From contig CAYQUX010000007.1 in NCBI GenBank assembly GCA_964420995.1, positions 1-64,000 on the forward strand: DNA of 64,000 nt. The letters run 5' to 3'. The position numbers and the translations under genes were made by a program. The notes beneath the pieces are model-generated. The model was given only the letters and a program-made list of their open reading frames with translations. It did no database searches and was not told where the DNA came from. This document shows, piece by piece, positions 25,778-33,962 of this stretch. Source of the stretch: Leptolinea sp964420995. Its GTDB lineage: Bacteria > Chloroflexota > Anaerolineae > Anaerolineales > Anaerolineaceae. Position 1 is the stretch's first letter; every line of letters starts with the position of its first letter.

Positions 25778-26767
25778 TTATTTTGACACTGGCAAATTAG
25801 AAACACCAGAGCTTTGTGCCATGGCCACCATACCACTGATCCCACCCAGGTTCATCGATTCCACGGCGCTGCTGGGAACAATCACCAGGGCACCTTTTTC
25901 TTTTAATCCTTCAAACAACATGTTCATGGCGCGCAGGTGCAGCGCGGTTGGATTGTTGACATACGCTTCCGAAGCTTCGGCGAAACTTGCCGCGATCTGT
26001 TTCTCCGATTCACCCAGGATGACGCGCGCCTGACGTTCACGTTCAGCCTGCGCCTGCCGGCTCATGGTATCTTCCAGATCCTGCGGGATGATCACATCCC
26101 GGATCTCGACAGATTGCACCGAGATGCCCCAAGGGGTCGTTCGTTCGTCGATGATGTGCTGCAGGTCGGCGTCCATCTTTGAGCGGCCGACCAGAATATC
26201 CGCCAGCGCCATCTGCCCGATGATCTCGCGCAGCGCCGTCTGCGCCGCCCAGGCAATGGCCGCCCGGTAATCCGCCACTTCCAGCGAAGCTTTCTCGGCA
26301 TCCCATACCATCCAGAACAGGACGGCATCCACATCCACAGGGACAGTGTCCTTGGTCAAAGTCTTTTCCGCTGCAAATGGGGTGACCATCACACGCTGGT
26401 CGATCCAGTTGACGATGGTATCGACAATCGGTATTATCCAAAACACACCGGGGCCGCGTAATCCATGGAACTTGCCAAAGCGCAGGATCACCGCTTTTTC
26501 CCACTGGTTGCTGACCTTCAGGGAATAAAGGATGTACAAACCGATGAGCAGCAACACCCCGACATAGGCACCGATGACGGCCTCGCCGACACCGGAATTC
26601 TCCATGAGAATGGCGCCCAGGATGGCCGCGCCCAGGATAATGGCAAAGAGGGTACCGGCAATCCCATTGATATGCTGATTGTCCACTTTCTCCTGTTTTC
26701 CCGGCTTGATGACTTTATCGTCTTCGCTGGCATTTTCCACCGATCGATTTCGTTTATTCGTTCTCAT
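25778..26767 (-). CDS. Slipin (stomatin/SPFH-domain membrane scaffold)
   Basis: 329 residues. Two hydrophobic segments (about 35-55 and 63-85) are followed by an SPFH domain with E-K-A-V-I-L-R-F-G-K (about 89-98), G-P-G-V-F-W-I-I-P and the conserved R-D-V-I-I-P-Q-D-L-E region. A short coiled coil (about 235-270) is typical for oligomer formation. Slipins organise membrane microdomains and can be linked to envelope stress. The ATG overlaps the stop of the GntR gene by 4 nt. No NfeD partner is present next to it. Confidence 0.88.
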   Translation of the reverse strand: MRTNKRNRSVENASEDDKVIKPGKQEKVDNQHINGIAGTLFAIILGAAILGAILMENSGVGEAVIGAYVGVLLLIGLYILYSLKVSNQWEKAVILRFGKFHGLRGPGVFWIIPIVDTIVNWIDQRVMVTPFAAEKTLTKDTVPVDVDAVLFWMVWDAEKASLEVADYRAAIAWAAQTALREIIGQMALADILVGRSKMDADLQHIIDERTTPWGISVQSVEIRDVIIPQDLEDTMSRQAQAERERQARVILGESEKQIAASFAEASEAYVNNPTALHLRAMNMLFEGLKEKGALVIVPSSAVESMNLGGISGMVAMAQSSGVSNLPVSK

Positions 26768-27174
26768 TCTATCTCCTCAGTTCTATTTTCATCTTTCATT
26801 CGTTGAAGCGCTTCGATGGCTTCATCGATCGAATACCCTTTTGATCCAATTTCTTTAAGCATCACCTGAAGTGTGTGTTCCAGGGCAGCTTCCTTTAATA
26901 TGTGCATGGCTTCTTCTGTCGGTTTCTCCCAGATGTACGTTCCTCTTCCTCGCTGCGTGGAAATGATGCGCGCTTCATCCATCAGGCGGTAGGCTCGTGC
27001 GACGGTGTTGAAATTGATGCTCAATTCCGTGGCCATTTCTCGAACCGTGGGTAATTGGTCACCCACATTCAGTTCCCCGGATCCAACCAGGTCTTCCACT
27101 TGCCGGGCGATCTGTAAATAAATCGGTTCTTCGGAACGGAAATCGATCTTTACCTTTTCTGAGAGAATGTTCAA
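26764..27174 (-). CDS. GntR-family regulator, YtrA type
   Basis: 136 residues. A winged helix-turn-helix occupies about residues 15-85 (P-I-Y-L-Q-I-A-R-Q-V, then L-P-T-V-R-E-M-A, then N-T-V-A-R-A-Y-R). The C-terminal part is short and helical, as in YtrA-type regulators, which usually control membrane or antibiotic-stress operons and themselves. The start is TTG at 27174, with AGGAGA 10 nt before. It is first in the GntR-slipin-SdpI operon and has a strong promoter with repeated TACAAT motifs between promoter and gene. Confidence 0.88.
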   Translation of the reverse strand: MNILSEKVKIDFRSEEPIYLQIARQVEDLVGSGELNVGDQLPTVREMATELSINFNTVARAYRLMDEARIISTQRGRGTYIWEKPTEEAMHILKEAALEHTLQVMLKEIGSKGYSIDEAIEALQRMKDENRTEEIE

Positions 27175-27220
27175 TCGATATAGTCTCCTGTTTTGAATTG
27201 TATTATTGTATCTTTGTAGT

Positions 27221-27248
27221 ATTGTATACCGCTTGTTGGTTTTGTCAA
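27221..27248 (-). promoter_or_regulatory. Promoter of the GntR-slipin-SdpI operon, with possible operator
   Basis: -35 TTGACA (27243-27248) and -10 TACAAT (27221-27226) have a 16-bp spacer. Downstream to about 27200 the motif TACAAT recurs twice in an AT-rich stretch, a plausible autoregulatory operator. Confidence 0.7.
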
Positions 27249-27265
27249 TAGGCGAATAAGACCGG

Positions 27266-27304
27266 GAAAAAAAGACCGGTCATCATTCGCGGATGACCGA
27301 TCTT
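27266..27304 (-). terminator. Rho-independent terminator
   Basis: 13-bp stem with one mismatch, reverse-strand arms AAGATCGGTCATC and GATGACCGGTCTT, followed by a seven-T run. It ends the methyltransferase gene read leftwards. Confidence 0.75.
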
Positions 27305-27330
27305 TTGTGTTGTGGTGGTTATTTTGTAAT

Positions 27331-28118
27331 TTACTTCTTGATCGCTGTTATCACCAGGTTTCCGCTCTTCTCTGGTTCAAAAGGGACATCCGCCAGCGCC
27401 CCGAACGCTTTGATCTGGTGGAATCCCGCGGATGACAACGCCTGGTACATAAGGGAAAAAGAAAGCGGAAATAAGCGCGTTTCGATGATGGATTGCTTCC
27501 ATCCTTCCTCACCATCCCTTTTTAATGTGAGGATATTGAATTGAATATGTCCATCGGTCAGGAAATCATAAAATCGCAGAAACACCCATTCCCGCGAAGA
27601 CTCGCGATACGCCTGCGGTTCCATCCAGCGCTCATGAGACGCGAGCACCGTGTCGAAATTTCGATTTTGCAGAATCAGCAATCCGCCTGATACCATGCAC
27701 GCGGAGAAATCTCGAAGCGCTGACTGTAATTCTGTTTCGTCTTCCATATGAGGAAGGGAATTTCCCAGGCAAAGTAAAACGTCAAAATTGGATGGTAATT
27801 TCCTTCTGGCTTTCGCAGGGCTGCAGCCAGATCTCCAAATCCGGCTTTGATAAACCGGACGTCCATTTTCTGGCGGCTGGCATTTTCGCGTGCCTTCTCG
27901 ATCATGCCGCTGCTCAGATCGGATCCACACACCTGAAATCCCTCACAGGCCAGGGCAATGGCATGCATGCCTGTGCCGGTAGCCGCGTCCAGTACAGTAA
28001 TGGTTGAAGCATCCTTTTGGATTTCCCGGAGGATGGTAGTTTGTAAAAATGGGATTTCCGCTTTGAGCCGGTTCTCCCAGTTCACAAACCGGTCATAATC
28101 CTGACTGAATGTGTCGTA
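27331..28118 (-). pseudogene. SAM-dependent methyltransferase, frameshifted
   Basis: Two overlapping frames together make one class I methyltransferase of about 262 residues. The 5' part has the SAM site V-L-D-A-A-T-G-T-G (motif I) and then D-V-R-F-I-K-A-G-F-G-D-L; the 3' part continues with F-D-V-L-L-C-L-G-N-S-L-P-H and the C-terminal fold. The switch lies near 27785-27805, and one missing base would explain it; a TTTT run is there. The GTG at 28118 is the best start, since GGAGG lies 5 nt before. This may be a true pseudogene or a sequencing error. Confidence 0.75.
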
Positions 28119-28190
28119 CACGGGTTCCTCCAGTGGAGTACATCGCCTTCTCTGTATTATCACATGTCCCGGTTCCTTTTTCCATCCGGG

Positions 28191-28196
28191 TAGAAT
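28191..28196 (+). promoter_or_regulatory. -10 box for leaderless GNAT transcript
   Basis: TAGAAT six nucleotides before the ATG at 28203; no ribosome binding site. Confidence 0.45.
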
Positions 28197-28202
28197 AGGG
28201 TA

Positions 28203-28751
28203 ATGCTCCCATTTACTGAAACCCTGACCCGGCTATCCATTCCCGGATTTCAGACAAGAAACCTTTCCCCGCTCGATTTCGATGTCATTCTCGGGCTGGT
28301 CAAGGCATGCCCGGAGTATTTCATCATGGAAAGCGGCCATCCGGGCACGGAATCAGACGTGAGGTCCATATTGTTTGATCTGCCGCCGGGACGTTCGGCT
28401 GAAGACAAAACTGTGCTGGGATTGTTCAGTAGAGATAGACTGACCGCAGTCATAGATTTAATGAAAGACTATCCCGAAGCGGGCATTGCCTGGATCGGGC
28501 TGATTCTTATCCATCCGGATTTTCGCGGGTTGGGTTTGGGACGGAAAATTGTTCAAGCGTTGTGCGCGGGATTTTCTTCAGCGGGGGTTAAAGATATCCG
28601 GCTTGGCGTGCTCCAGGAGAACCAGTCTGCGTTGAACTTCTGGAAAAAGCTGGGATTTGAGGAAATTGAACGCAAACCTGACAGGCAATTTGGGGAAAAA
28701 GTGCACACAGTCATTGTTTTTAAAAGAAAATTTACTCCCAACACCGGTTAA
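28203..28751 (+). CDS. GNAT-family N-acetyltransferase
   Basis: 182 residues. The acetyl-CoA loop reads I-H-P-D-F-R-G-L-G-L-G-R-K-I (about 101-114), with the R-G-x-G-x-G-K/R pattern. A following V-L-Q-E-N-Q-S-A-L-N-F-W-K-K-L-G-F is the usual motif B. It transfers acetyl groups to an unknown amine. The gene is divergent from the frameshifted methyltransferase and appears leaderless. Confidence 0.85.
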   Translation: MLPFTETLTRLSIPGFQTRNLSPLDFDVILGLVKACPEYFIMESGHPGTESDVRSILFDLPPGRSAEDKTVLGLFSRDRLTAVIDLMKDYPEAGIAWIGLILIHPDFRGLGLGRKIVQALCAGFSSAGVKDIRLGVLQENQSALNFWKKLGFEEIERKPDRQFGEKVHTVIVFKRKFTPNTG

Positions 28752-28789
28752 CAGACAATCGTTTATTACGGAATTGTTTTATTTAATCA

Positions 28790-28818
28790 TTGCAAGTCGT
28801 GATATATATCACTATACT
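28790..28818 (+). promoter_or_regulatory. Promoter with palindromic operator, first giant secreted protein
   Basis: TTGCAA (28790-28795) and TATACT (28813-28818) have a 17-bp spacer. The last 14 bases of the spacer, GTGATATATATCAC (28799-28812), form a perfect palindrome resembling CRP/FNR-type half-sites. A repressor bound there would block the promoter. A weak hairpin, ATGGTTC/GAACCAT, follows in the long leader. Confidence 0.65.
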
Positions 28819-28958
28819 AGATTTGGATGATTTTGCTGACTCATAGAATCACACATCCATCCCATAATTATTTAACAAAAACCTAACAAATGGTTCCCTT
28901 TTTTTGAACCATCAAACAACTACCTGATGACATATTCTAACGTCAAGAGGGGGTTTCA

Positions 28959-31900
28959 ATGTTTAGGAAACCATTCTATCTATTTATTCTCGTAGTCGTG
29001 ATTTTAACGAGCCATTTTACAACAGTAATGGCTGGCACTGACACACTAACCGTGACTGTCAGGTCAAATGGTTCAACCTTTAATGGAGCAAAAGTATATT
29101 TATTTAATAGTAGTTGGAGCCAGGTGGGCTATGGAACCACGAGTGGTTCTGGTACTTACACGTTTACAGGTTTGTCTGCAGGAACGTTTTATGTTCAAGT
29201 AGAAAATACACCTTCTCAAACCCCGAGTTCCACAGAATATTGGGGATATAAATCTGTAACAGTGAATACCGGCTCTAATTCGTTTACATTTAACAGGTAT
29301 ATGCCTATTGCAAATACCAGTTCAGGAAGCCAATTTGTTTTACCTTCATCAAATATTTTATATGGAAATTCATCATCATTTTCAATTAAAGTATATTCGC
29401 CAGTTTCCGGTGGGTCTTACTCAACACATGTAAAAGTAATTTTGGATAAATCTAAAACATCACCCTATGATTATCAATTCGATTGTTCTCCCAACCCGCA
29501 GACTGTAACCAATAGTGTTTCAACATTTACATGCCCTATTGGATCTTCCTATGCAGTAGGAACATACTACATTCATTATGATATCTGGAGTATTGATGTA
29601 AACACCGATAAAGTTACAGATCAGAACAATTGGAGTGCCGATTCAATTGTAATTGTTCCAAATTACAATCTTACGCCTTCCGCTATAAGTGTTTCACCAA
29701 CATCAAAGTTACCTGGAGGAACTGTTAATGTAAGTTATACGATTAATAATTCTGGCTCTTCATCGACAGGTTCCTTTCAAAATCAAATTCGTTTGTCTAC
29801 TGATACCACAATAAACTCTTCAGATATTCTTCTTACAACTCGAACCATGTCATCTGGAGTTGCCGGTAATGGATCAAGTACAGATTCTGTTACAGCTACA
29901 ATACCGAGTGGAACCACTCCCGGTTCTTACTACATAGGTGTTATTGCAGATTCAGGTGGTTCAATTTCTGAACAATCTGAGTCCGATAATACGCGTTCAA
30001 CTATTTTTTCTGTTCTTTCATTTATTGACCTGTCTGTCTCAAGCATCAGTACCACACCCACCACCCTTGCCGGTGGCGCCTCCACTTCCCTGACCTTCAC
30101 CGTCACCAATAGCGGCAATACCGCTTCAAACATCATTCCTAACGAAATCCGCCTTTCCTCTAATACCACCATCGATTCTTCCGACACCTTATTGGCAAAC
30201 AGTAATATGTCCTCCATTGCCGCCGGTGCCTCTAAAACCAACAGCAATGTGTCTGTCACCATTCCGGCTGGTACTGCTCCTGGCTCTTACTACCTCGGCG
30301 TTATTACAGATGCTGGGAATGTCAACCCGAATGAAGTAAACGAAAACAACAATACCAATTCTGTGGCCATCACCATCCCCTACGGTTCCATTACCGCCAC
30401 CGTCAAGAACTATGACGGAGCCGTCCGCTCTGGTGCTGTTGTTGAATTGTATGATACCAATTGGAACAAGGTTGCTTCCGATAAGACCACGGATGCCAGC
30501 GGTGTCGCAACCTTCACCAACCTTTCACCCGGAAACTATCTCCTCCAGACTTTCTACACCCCTACCGGACAAACACCCGCTGCCAAAGAGTTGTGGCATT
30601 CCACTCCCTCTTCCTCGCCGCTCACCGTCGGGTATGCCAATGTCCCCGTAACCATCAACCGCTCCTGGCCCATCCTTTCCTCTGGCGCCAACCCCGTTAC
30701 CCTCCCCACCTCTCTCCCTGTCAACACGACTTCTTCTTTCCAGATCAAGGTGTACGCCCCCCAGGGTGGTTCCTATACTACCCGGGTTTATATCAGTCTG
30801 GATAGGGATAAGACTTCCCCCTACGACGTCTCTGAATCTCTTTGTTCTCCCTCTTCTACTTCCGTTACTTCCACCCCTGTTTCCTTTTCTTGCACCATAC
30901 CGGCCATCTCCACTGTTGGCACGTACTACCTCTATTACCGCATTGAAGGTAATACTTCCGGTTCTACCTGGGCTCCGACGGATCAGAATAATTGGGCCCA
31001 GTCCATGCAGGTATACCTGCCGCAGACTGACCTTTCTGTTTCAAGCATCAGTACCACACCCACTACCCTTGCCGGCGGCGCCTCCACTTCCCTGACCTTT
31101 ACCGTCACCAATAGCGGTAATACGGCTTCAAACATCATTGCCAATGAGATCCGTCTCTCTACCGACACCACCATCGATTCTTCCGACACCTTATTGGCAA
31201 ACAGTAATATGTCTTCCATTGCCGCCGGTGCCTCTAAAACCAACAGCAATGTGTCTGTCACCATTCCGGCTGGTACTGCTCCTGGCTCTTACTACCTCGG
31301 CGTTATTACAGATGCTGGGAATGTCAACCCGAATGAAGTAAACGAAAACAACAATACCAATTCTGTGGCCATCACCATCCCCTACGGTTCCATTACCGCC
31401 ACCGTCAAGAACTATGACGGAGCCGTCCGCTCTGGTGCTGTTGTTGAATTGTATGATACCAATTGGAACAAGGTTGCTTCCGATAAGACCACGGATGCCA
31501 GCGGTGTCGCAACCTTCACCAACCTTTCACCCGGAAACTATCTCCTCCAGACTTTCTACACCCCTACCGGACAAACACCCGCTGCCAAAGAGTTGTGGCA
31601 TTCCACTCCCTCTTCCTCGCCGCTCACCGTCGGGTATGCCAATGTCCCCGTAACCATCAACCGCTCCTGGCCCATCCTTTCCTCTGGCGCCAACCCCGTT
31701 ACCCTCCCCACCTCTCTCCCTGTCAACACGACTTCTTCTTTCCAGATCAAGGTGTACGCCCCCCAGGGTGGTTCCTATACCACCCAGGTCTGGTTTATTC
31801 TGGATAGGGATAAAACTGAACCTTATGATGTACCATTAACCCAATGTTCTCCAGATTTTAATAATGATACAGTGACATCATCGGGAAGGGCCTTTACCTG

Positions 31901-33662
31901 TAATATCCCTCCCCAATCTAACATCGGAAATCATTATTTATATTATGTAATTAAGGGTTTTATACATGGTACAGAATGGGTGGATACAGATCAAAACAAT
32001 TGGGAAATATCTACTACTTATGAATTTGATTCAACACAAAAGATATTAAATGTTCCATACTATTACCAATATTATACAAATTGGTGTTCGATAACTTCCT
32101 TGTCAATGCTTTTGAAATATTATGACGTCAAAACAAAACCGTGGGAAATTGCAGCTACTGATAATTTTCGGTGGACAATAAATGATGGAATATGGGGCTT
32201 AACATTTTTATCAGCGTCTCAAATAGAAAATTACATTACTGAGTATTATCCACATTTGACACCGGATAGAAAATACTTCAATCCTAAATTACCCGGGCAA
32301 GGCTGGAATGAGATATTGAATTATATACGAGAACAAATTGGACTCAATCGACCAATTTGGTTTTATAGTTCAAAACAAGAACACGCAATTGTAATTACAG
32401 GGTTTGATAGGGATAGTATTTATATAAATGATCCTAGTGGCGCATTTTTCCATCTTAGTGCATATGAAAACCATGATCTGTCTTCAAAACGTATGTCATA
32501 TGACGATTTCATCGTAAATAATGACGGTAGTATTTATGATGACATAACCACAATAGTCATTACCAATCAAAGTGCATCACAAAATCCTCAAATACCTACA
32601 ATTTCCTTGGGTACGTACGCATATGTAGAAAATGAGGATTATTTTGAAGGTGGTATAACCTTTGAAAATAACATAAATAATGAACCTCACAAATTGCAGC
32701 TGCAATACGATGGAAGTGTAAATCCATTTCTTGGGTATAAATACATACCTACTGAAGCAAATGAAAATAAAGAATACTTCCCCTCGAATCCGGGCAATTA
32801 TTATCAAGAATCAGAACGAGTCGGTTATTCAGCGACTATAGCTGATTACATGAATATACAATTAAATTTATCGCCCAATGGGATCAACAATCAATCTCAA
32901 ATTGAATTGAATATTTATGAACTAAATAGTGATGGAACGAAAAAAAATCAAGATTCTGTTTATTCAATTATAGATAATAGGGATCTTTCATCGTCTGACA
33001 TAACCAATACGCCTCTATTTTATGGAGTCGAAGTAAGTCAATTTGCTGACAAACTTACTCCCTATGGATTTGTTGATAACTCATCCGGACTCTATTTATT
33101 AAACGTTCAAGTTAAGGGAGATCTTGGATTATTGTCAGACGAAATGTCTATTGAGTTTTCAGTATCAGACTCAAATTATTCAAATATCACTTTATCAGAT
33201 TACGAAAATTTAACTCACGATCTATTTGTCAAACCGGGAGAAAATTACGATCTATCATTCAGCCTTGAAAATACTGGGACTATCGGAAATATGGCTTCCA
33301 TAGAGATTACGCAAGATACAAGATCAAAAAACATTTCAACTATCCCATACAAATTATTCATCGATCAAAACAATGATGAAAAACCAGATGAAGAGATATC
33401 AGATATGGCGAGTATTATATTCTCATCATTTGAAAAGAAGCACTTTATTTTAAGAGTTTCACCAAGTTCGTCTATTCCATCAGGATTTTCAGGAAATTTT
33501 AGTTTGTTCATAAATACAGTCATTGGTGAAGATCCAATTTCTACCGGTTTTGATTTAAGTTATTCACTGGGGTCAGGAATTTATGACGATGGTGAATTAT
33601 TAATTAACTATGTTGATTTCCAATCCTCACCATGGGTCGCAAGAAATGTAACTAATAATTAA
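28959..33662 (+). CDS. Giant secreted protein, N-terminal part (CARDB domains and C39-like peptidase)
   Basis: 1,567 residues before an in-frame TAA. A signal peptide (about 1-26) is followed by a carboxypeptidase-regulatory-like beta domain (about 30-105), CARDB domains from about 237 onward, and a repeated 334-residue CARDB plus regulatory-like block. A C39-like cysteine peptidase domain lies at about 1027-1200, with likely C1043 (NWC), H1142 (EHAIV) and N1157/D1158. Beta-rich segments follow. Such domains can cut or anchor proteins outside the cell. AGAGGGGG upstream is the ribosome binding site. The frame continues past the stop, see the next entries. Confidence 0.82.
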   Translation: MFRKPFYLFILVVVILTSHFTTVMAGTDTLTVTVRSNGSTFNGAKVYLFNSSWSQVGYGTTSGSGTYTFTGLSAGTFYVQVENTPSQTPSSTEYWGYKSVTVNTGSNSFTFNRYMPIANTSSGSQFVLPSSNILYGNSSSFSIKVYSPVSGGSYSTHVKVILDKSKTSPYDYQFDCSPNPQTVTNSVSTFTCPIGSSYAVGTYYIHYDIWSIDVNTDKVTDQNNWSADSIVIVPNYNLTPSAISVSPTSKLPGGTVNVSYTINNSGSSSTGSFQNQIRLSTDTTINSSDILLTTRTMSSGVAGNGSSTDSVTATIPSGTTPGSYYIGVIADSGGSISEQSESDNTRSTIFSVLSFIDLSVSSISTTPTTLAGGASTSLTFTVTNSGNTASNIIPNEIRLSSNTTIDSSDTLLANSNMSSIAAGASKTNSNVSVTIPAGTAPGSYYLGVITDAGNVNPNEVNENNNTNSVAITIPYGSITATVKNYDGAVRSGAVVELYDTNWNKVASDKTTDASGVATFTNLSPGNYLLQTFYTPTGQTPAAKELWHSTPSSSPLTVGYANVPVTINRSWPILSSGANPVTLPTSLPVNTTSSFQIKVYAPQGGSYTTRVYISLDRDKTSPYDVSESLCSPSSTSVTSTPVSFSCTIPAISTVGTYYLYYRIEGNTSGSTWAPTDQNNWAQSMQVYLPQTDLSVSSISTTPTTLAGGASTSLTFTVTNSGNTASNIIANEIRLSTDTTIDSSDTLLANSNMSSIAAGASKTNSNVSVTIPAGTAPGSYYLGVITDAGNVNPNEVNENNNTNSVAITIPYGSITATVKNYDGAVRSGAVVELYDTNWNKVASDKTTDASGVATFTNLSPGNYLLQTFYTPTGQTPAAKELWHSTPSSSPLTVGYANVPVTINRSWPILSSGANPVTLPTSLPVNTTSSFQIKVYAPQGGSYTTQVWFILDRDKTEPYDVPLTQCSPDFNNDTVTSSGRAFTCNIPPQSNIGNHYLYYVIKGFIHGTEWVDTDQNNWEISTTYEFDSTQKILNVPYYYQYYTNWCSITSLSMLLKYYDVKTKPWEIAATDNFRWTINDGIWGLTFLSASQIENYITEYYPHLTPDRKYFNPKLPGQGWNEILNYIREQIGLNRPIWFYSSKQEHAIVITGFDRDSIYINDPSGAFFHLSAYENHDLSSKRMSYDDFIVNNDGSIYDDITTIVITNQSASQNPQIPTISLGTYAYVENEDYFEGGITFENNINNEPHKLQLQYDGSVNPFLGYKYIPTEANENKEYFPSNPGNYYQESERVGYSATIADYMNIQLNLSPNGINNQSQIELNIYELNSDGTKKNQDSVYSIIDNRDLSSSDITNTPLFYGVEVSQFADKLTPYGFVDNSSGLYLLNVQVKGDLGLLSDEMSIEFSVSDSNYSNITLSDYENLTHDLFVKPGENYDLSFSLENTGTIGNMASIEITQDTRSKNISTIPYKLFIDQNNDEKPDEEISDMASIIFSSFEKKHFILRVSPSSSIPSGFSGNFSLFINTVIGEDPISTGFDLSYSLGSGIYDDGELLINYVDFQSSPWVARNVTNN
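30027..31795 (+). repeat. 1,002-bp in-frame duplication within the secreted protein gene
   Basis: Bases from 30027 recur at 31029 with a constant 1,002-bp offset (334 codons). The stretch around 30178-30768 appears identical to 31180-31770; the flanks differ by scattered changes. The duplicated block is visibly richer in GC than the AT-rich sequence on both sides. Confidence 0.88.
33660..33662 (+). other. In-frame TAA interrupting a ~3,205-codon reading frame
   Basis: The frame that starts at 28959 is open again from 33663 to 38576 without any other stop. The 100 codons after the TAA encode a sensible beta domain, so the stop splits one gene. No ribosome binding site or signal peptide exists for the downstream part. 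Confidence 0.85.
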
Positions 33663-33962
33663 CAGAATACCGAACATTATTCAGAAAAAATAAGAAATTT
33701 AATTTTAATTCCCTTTTATGGGGATCATTTCTCAGTTCGATATAACAAGAATCAACTGTACGGAAAAATTAAAGTAATAATTGATGGAGAAAATAGAGGG
33801 TATATTGACCAAACAAATTCTTCTTTCCAGCAAAATATAATATGGGAAAGTCCAACTTTATCATTAGGAAACCACCTTCTTGGATTAGTCCATGAAAGTG
33901 GGACTTATGTTGTATTTGATTCAATAGATATTAATGGTTTACCTAACAAACCTCTTCTACTT

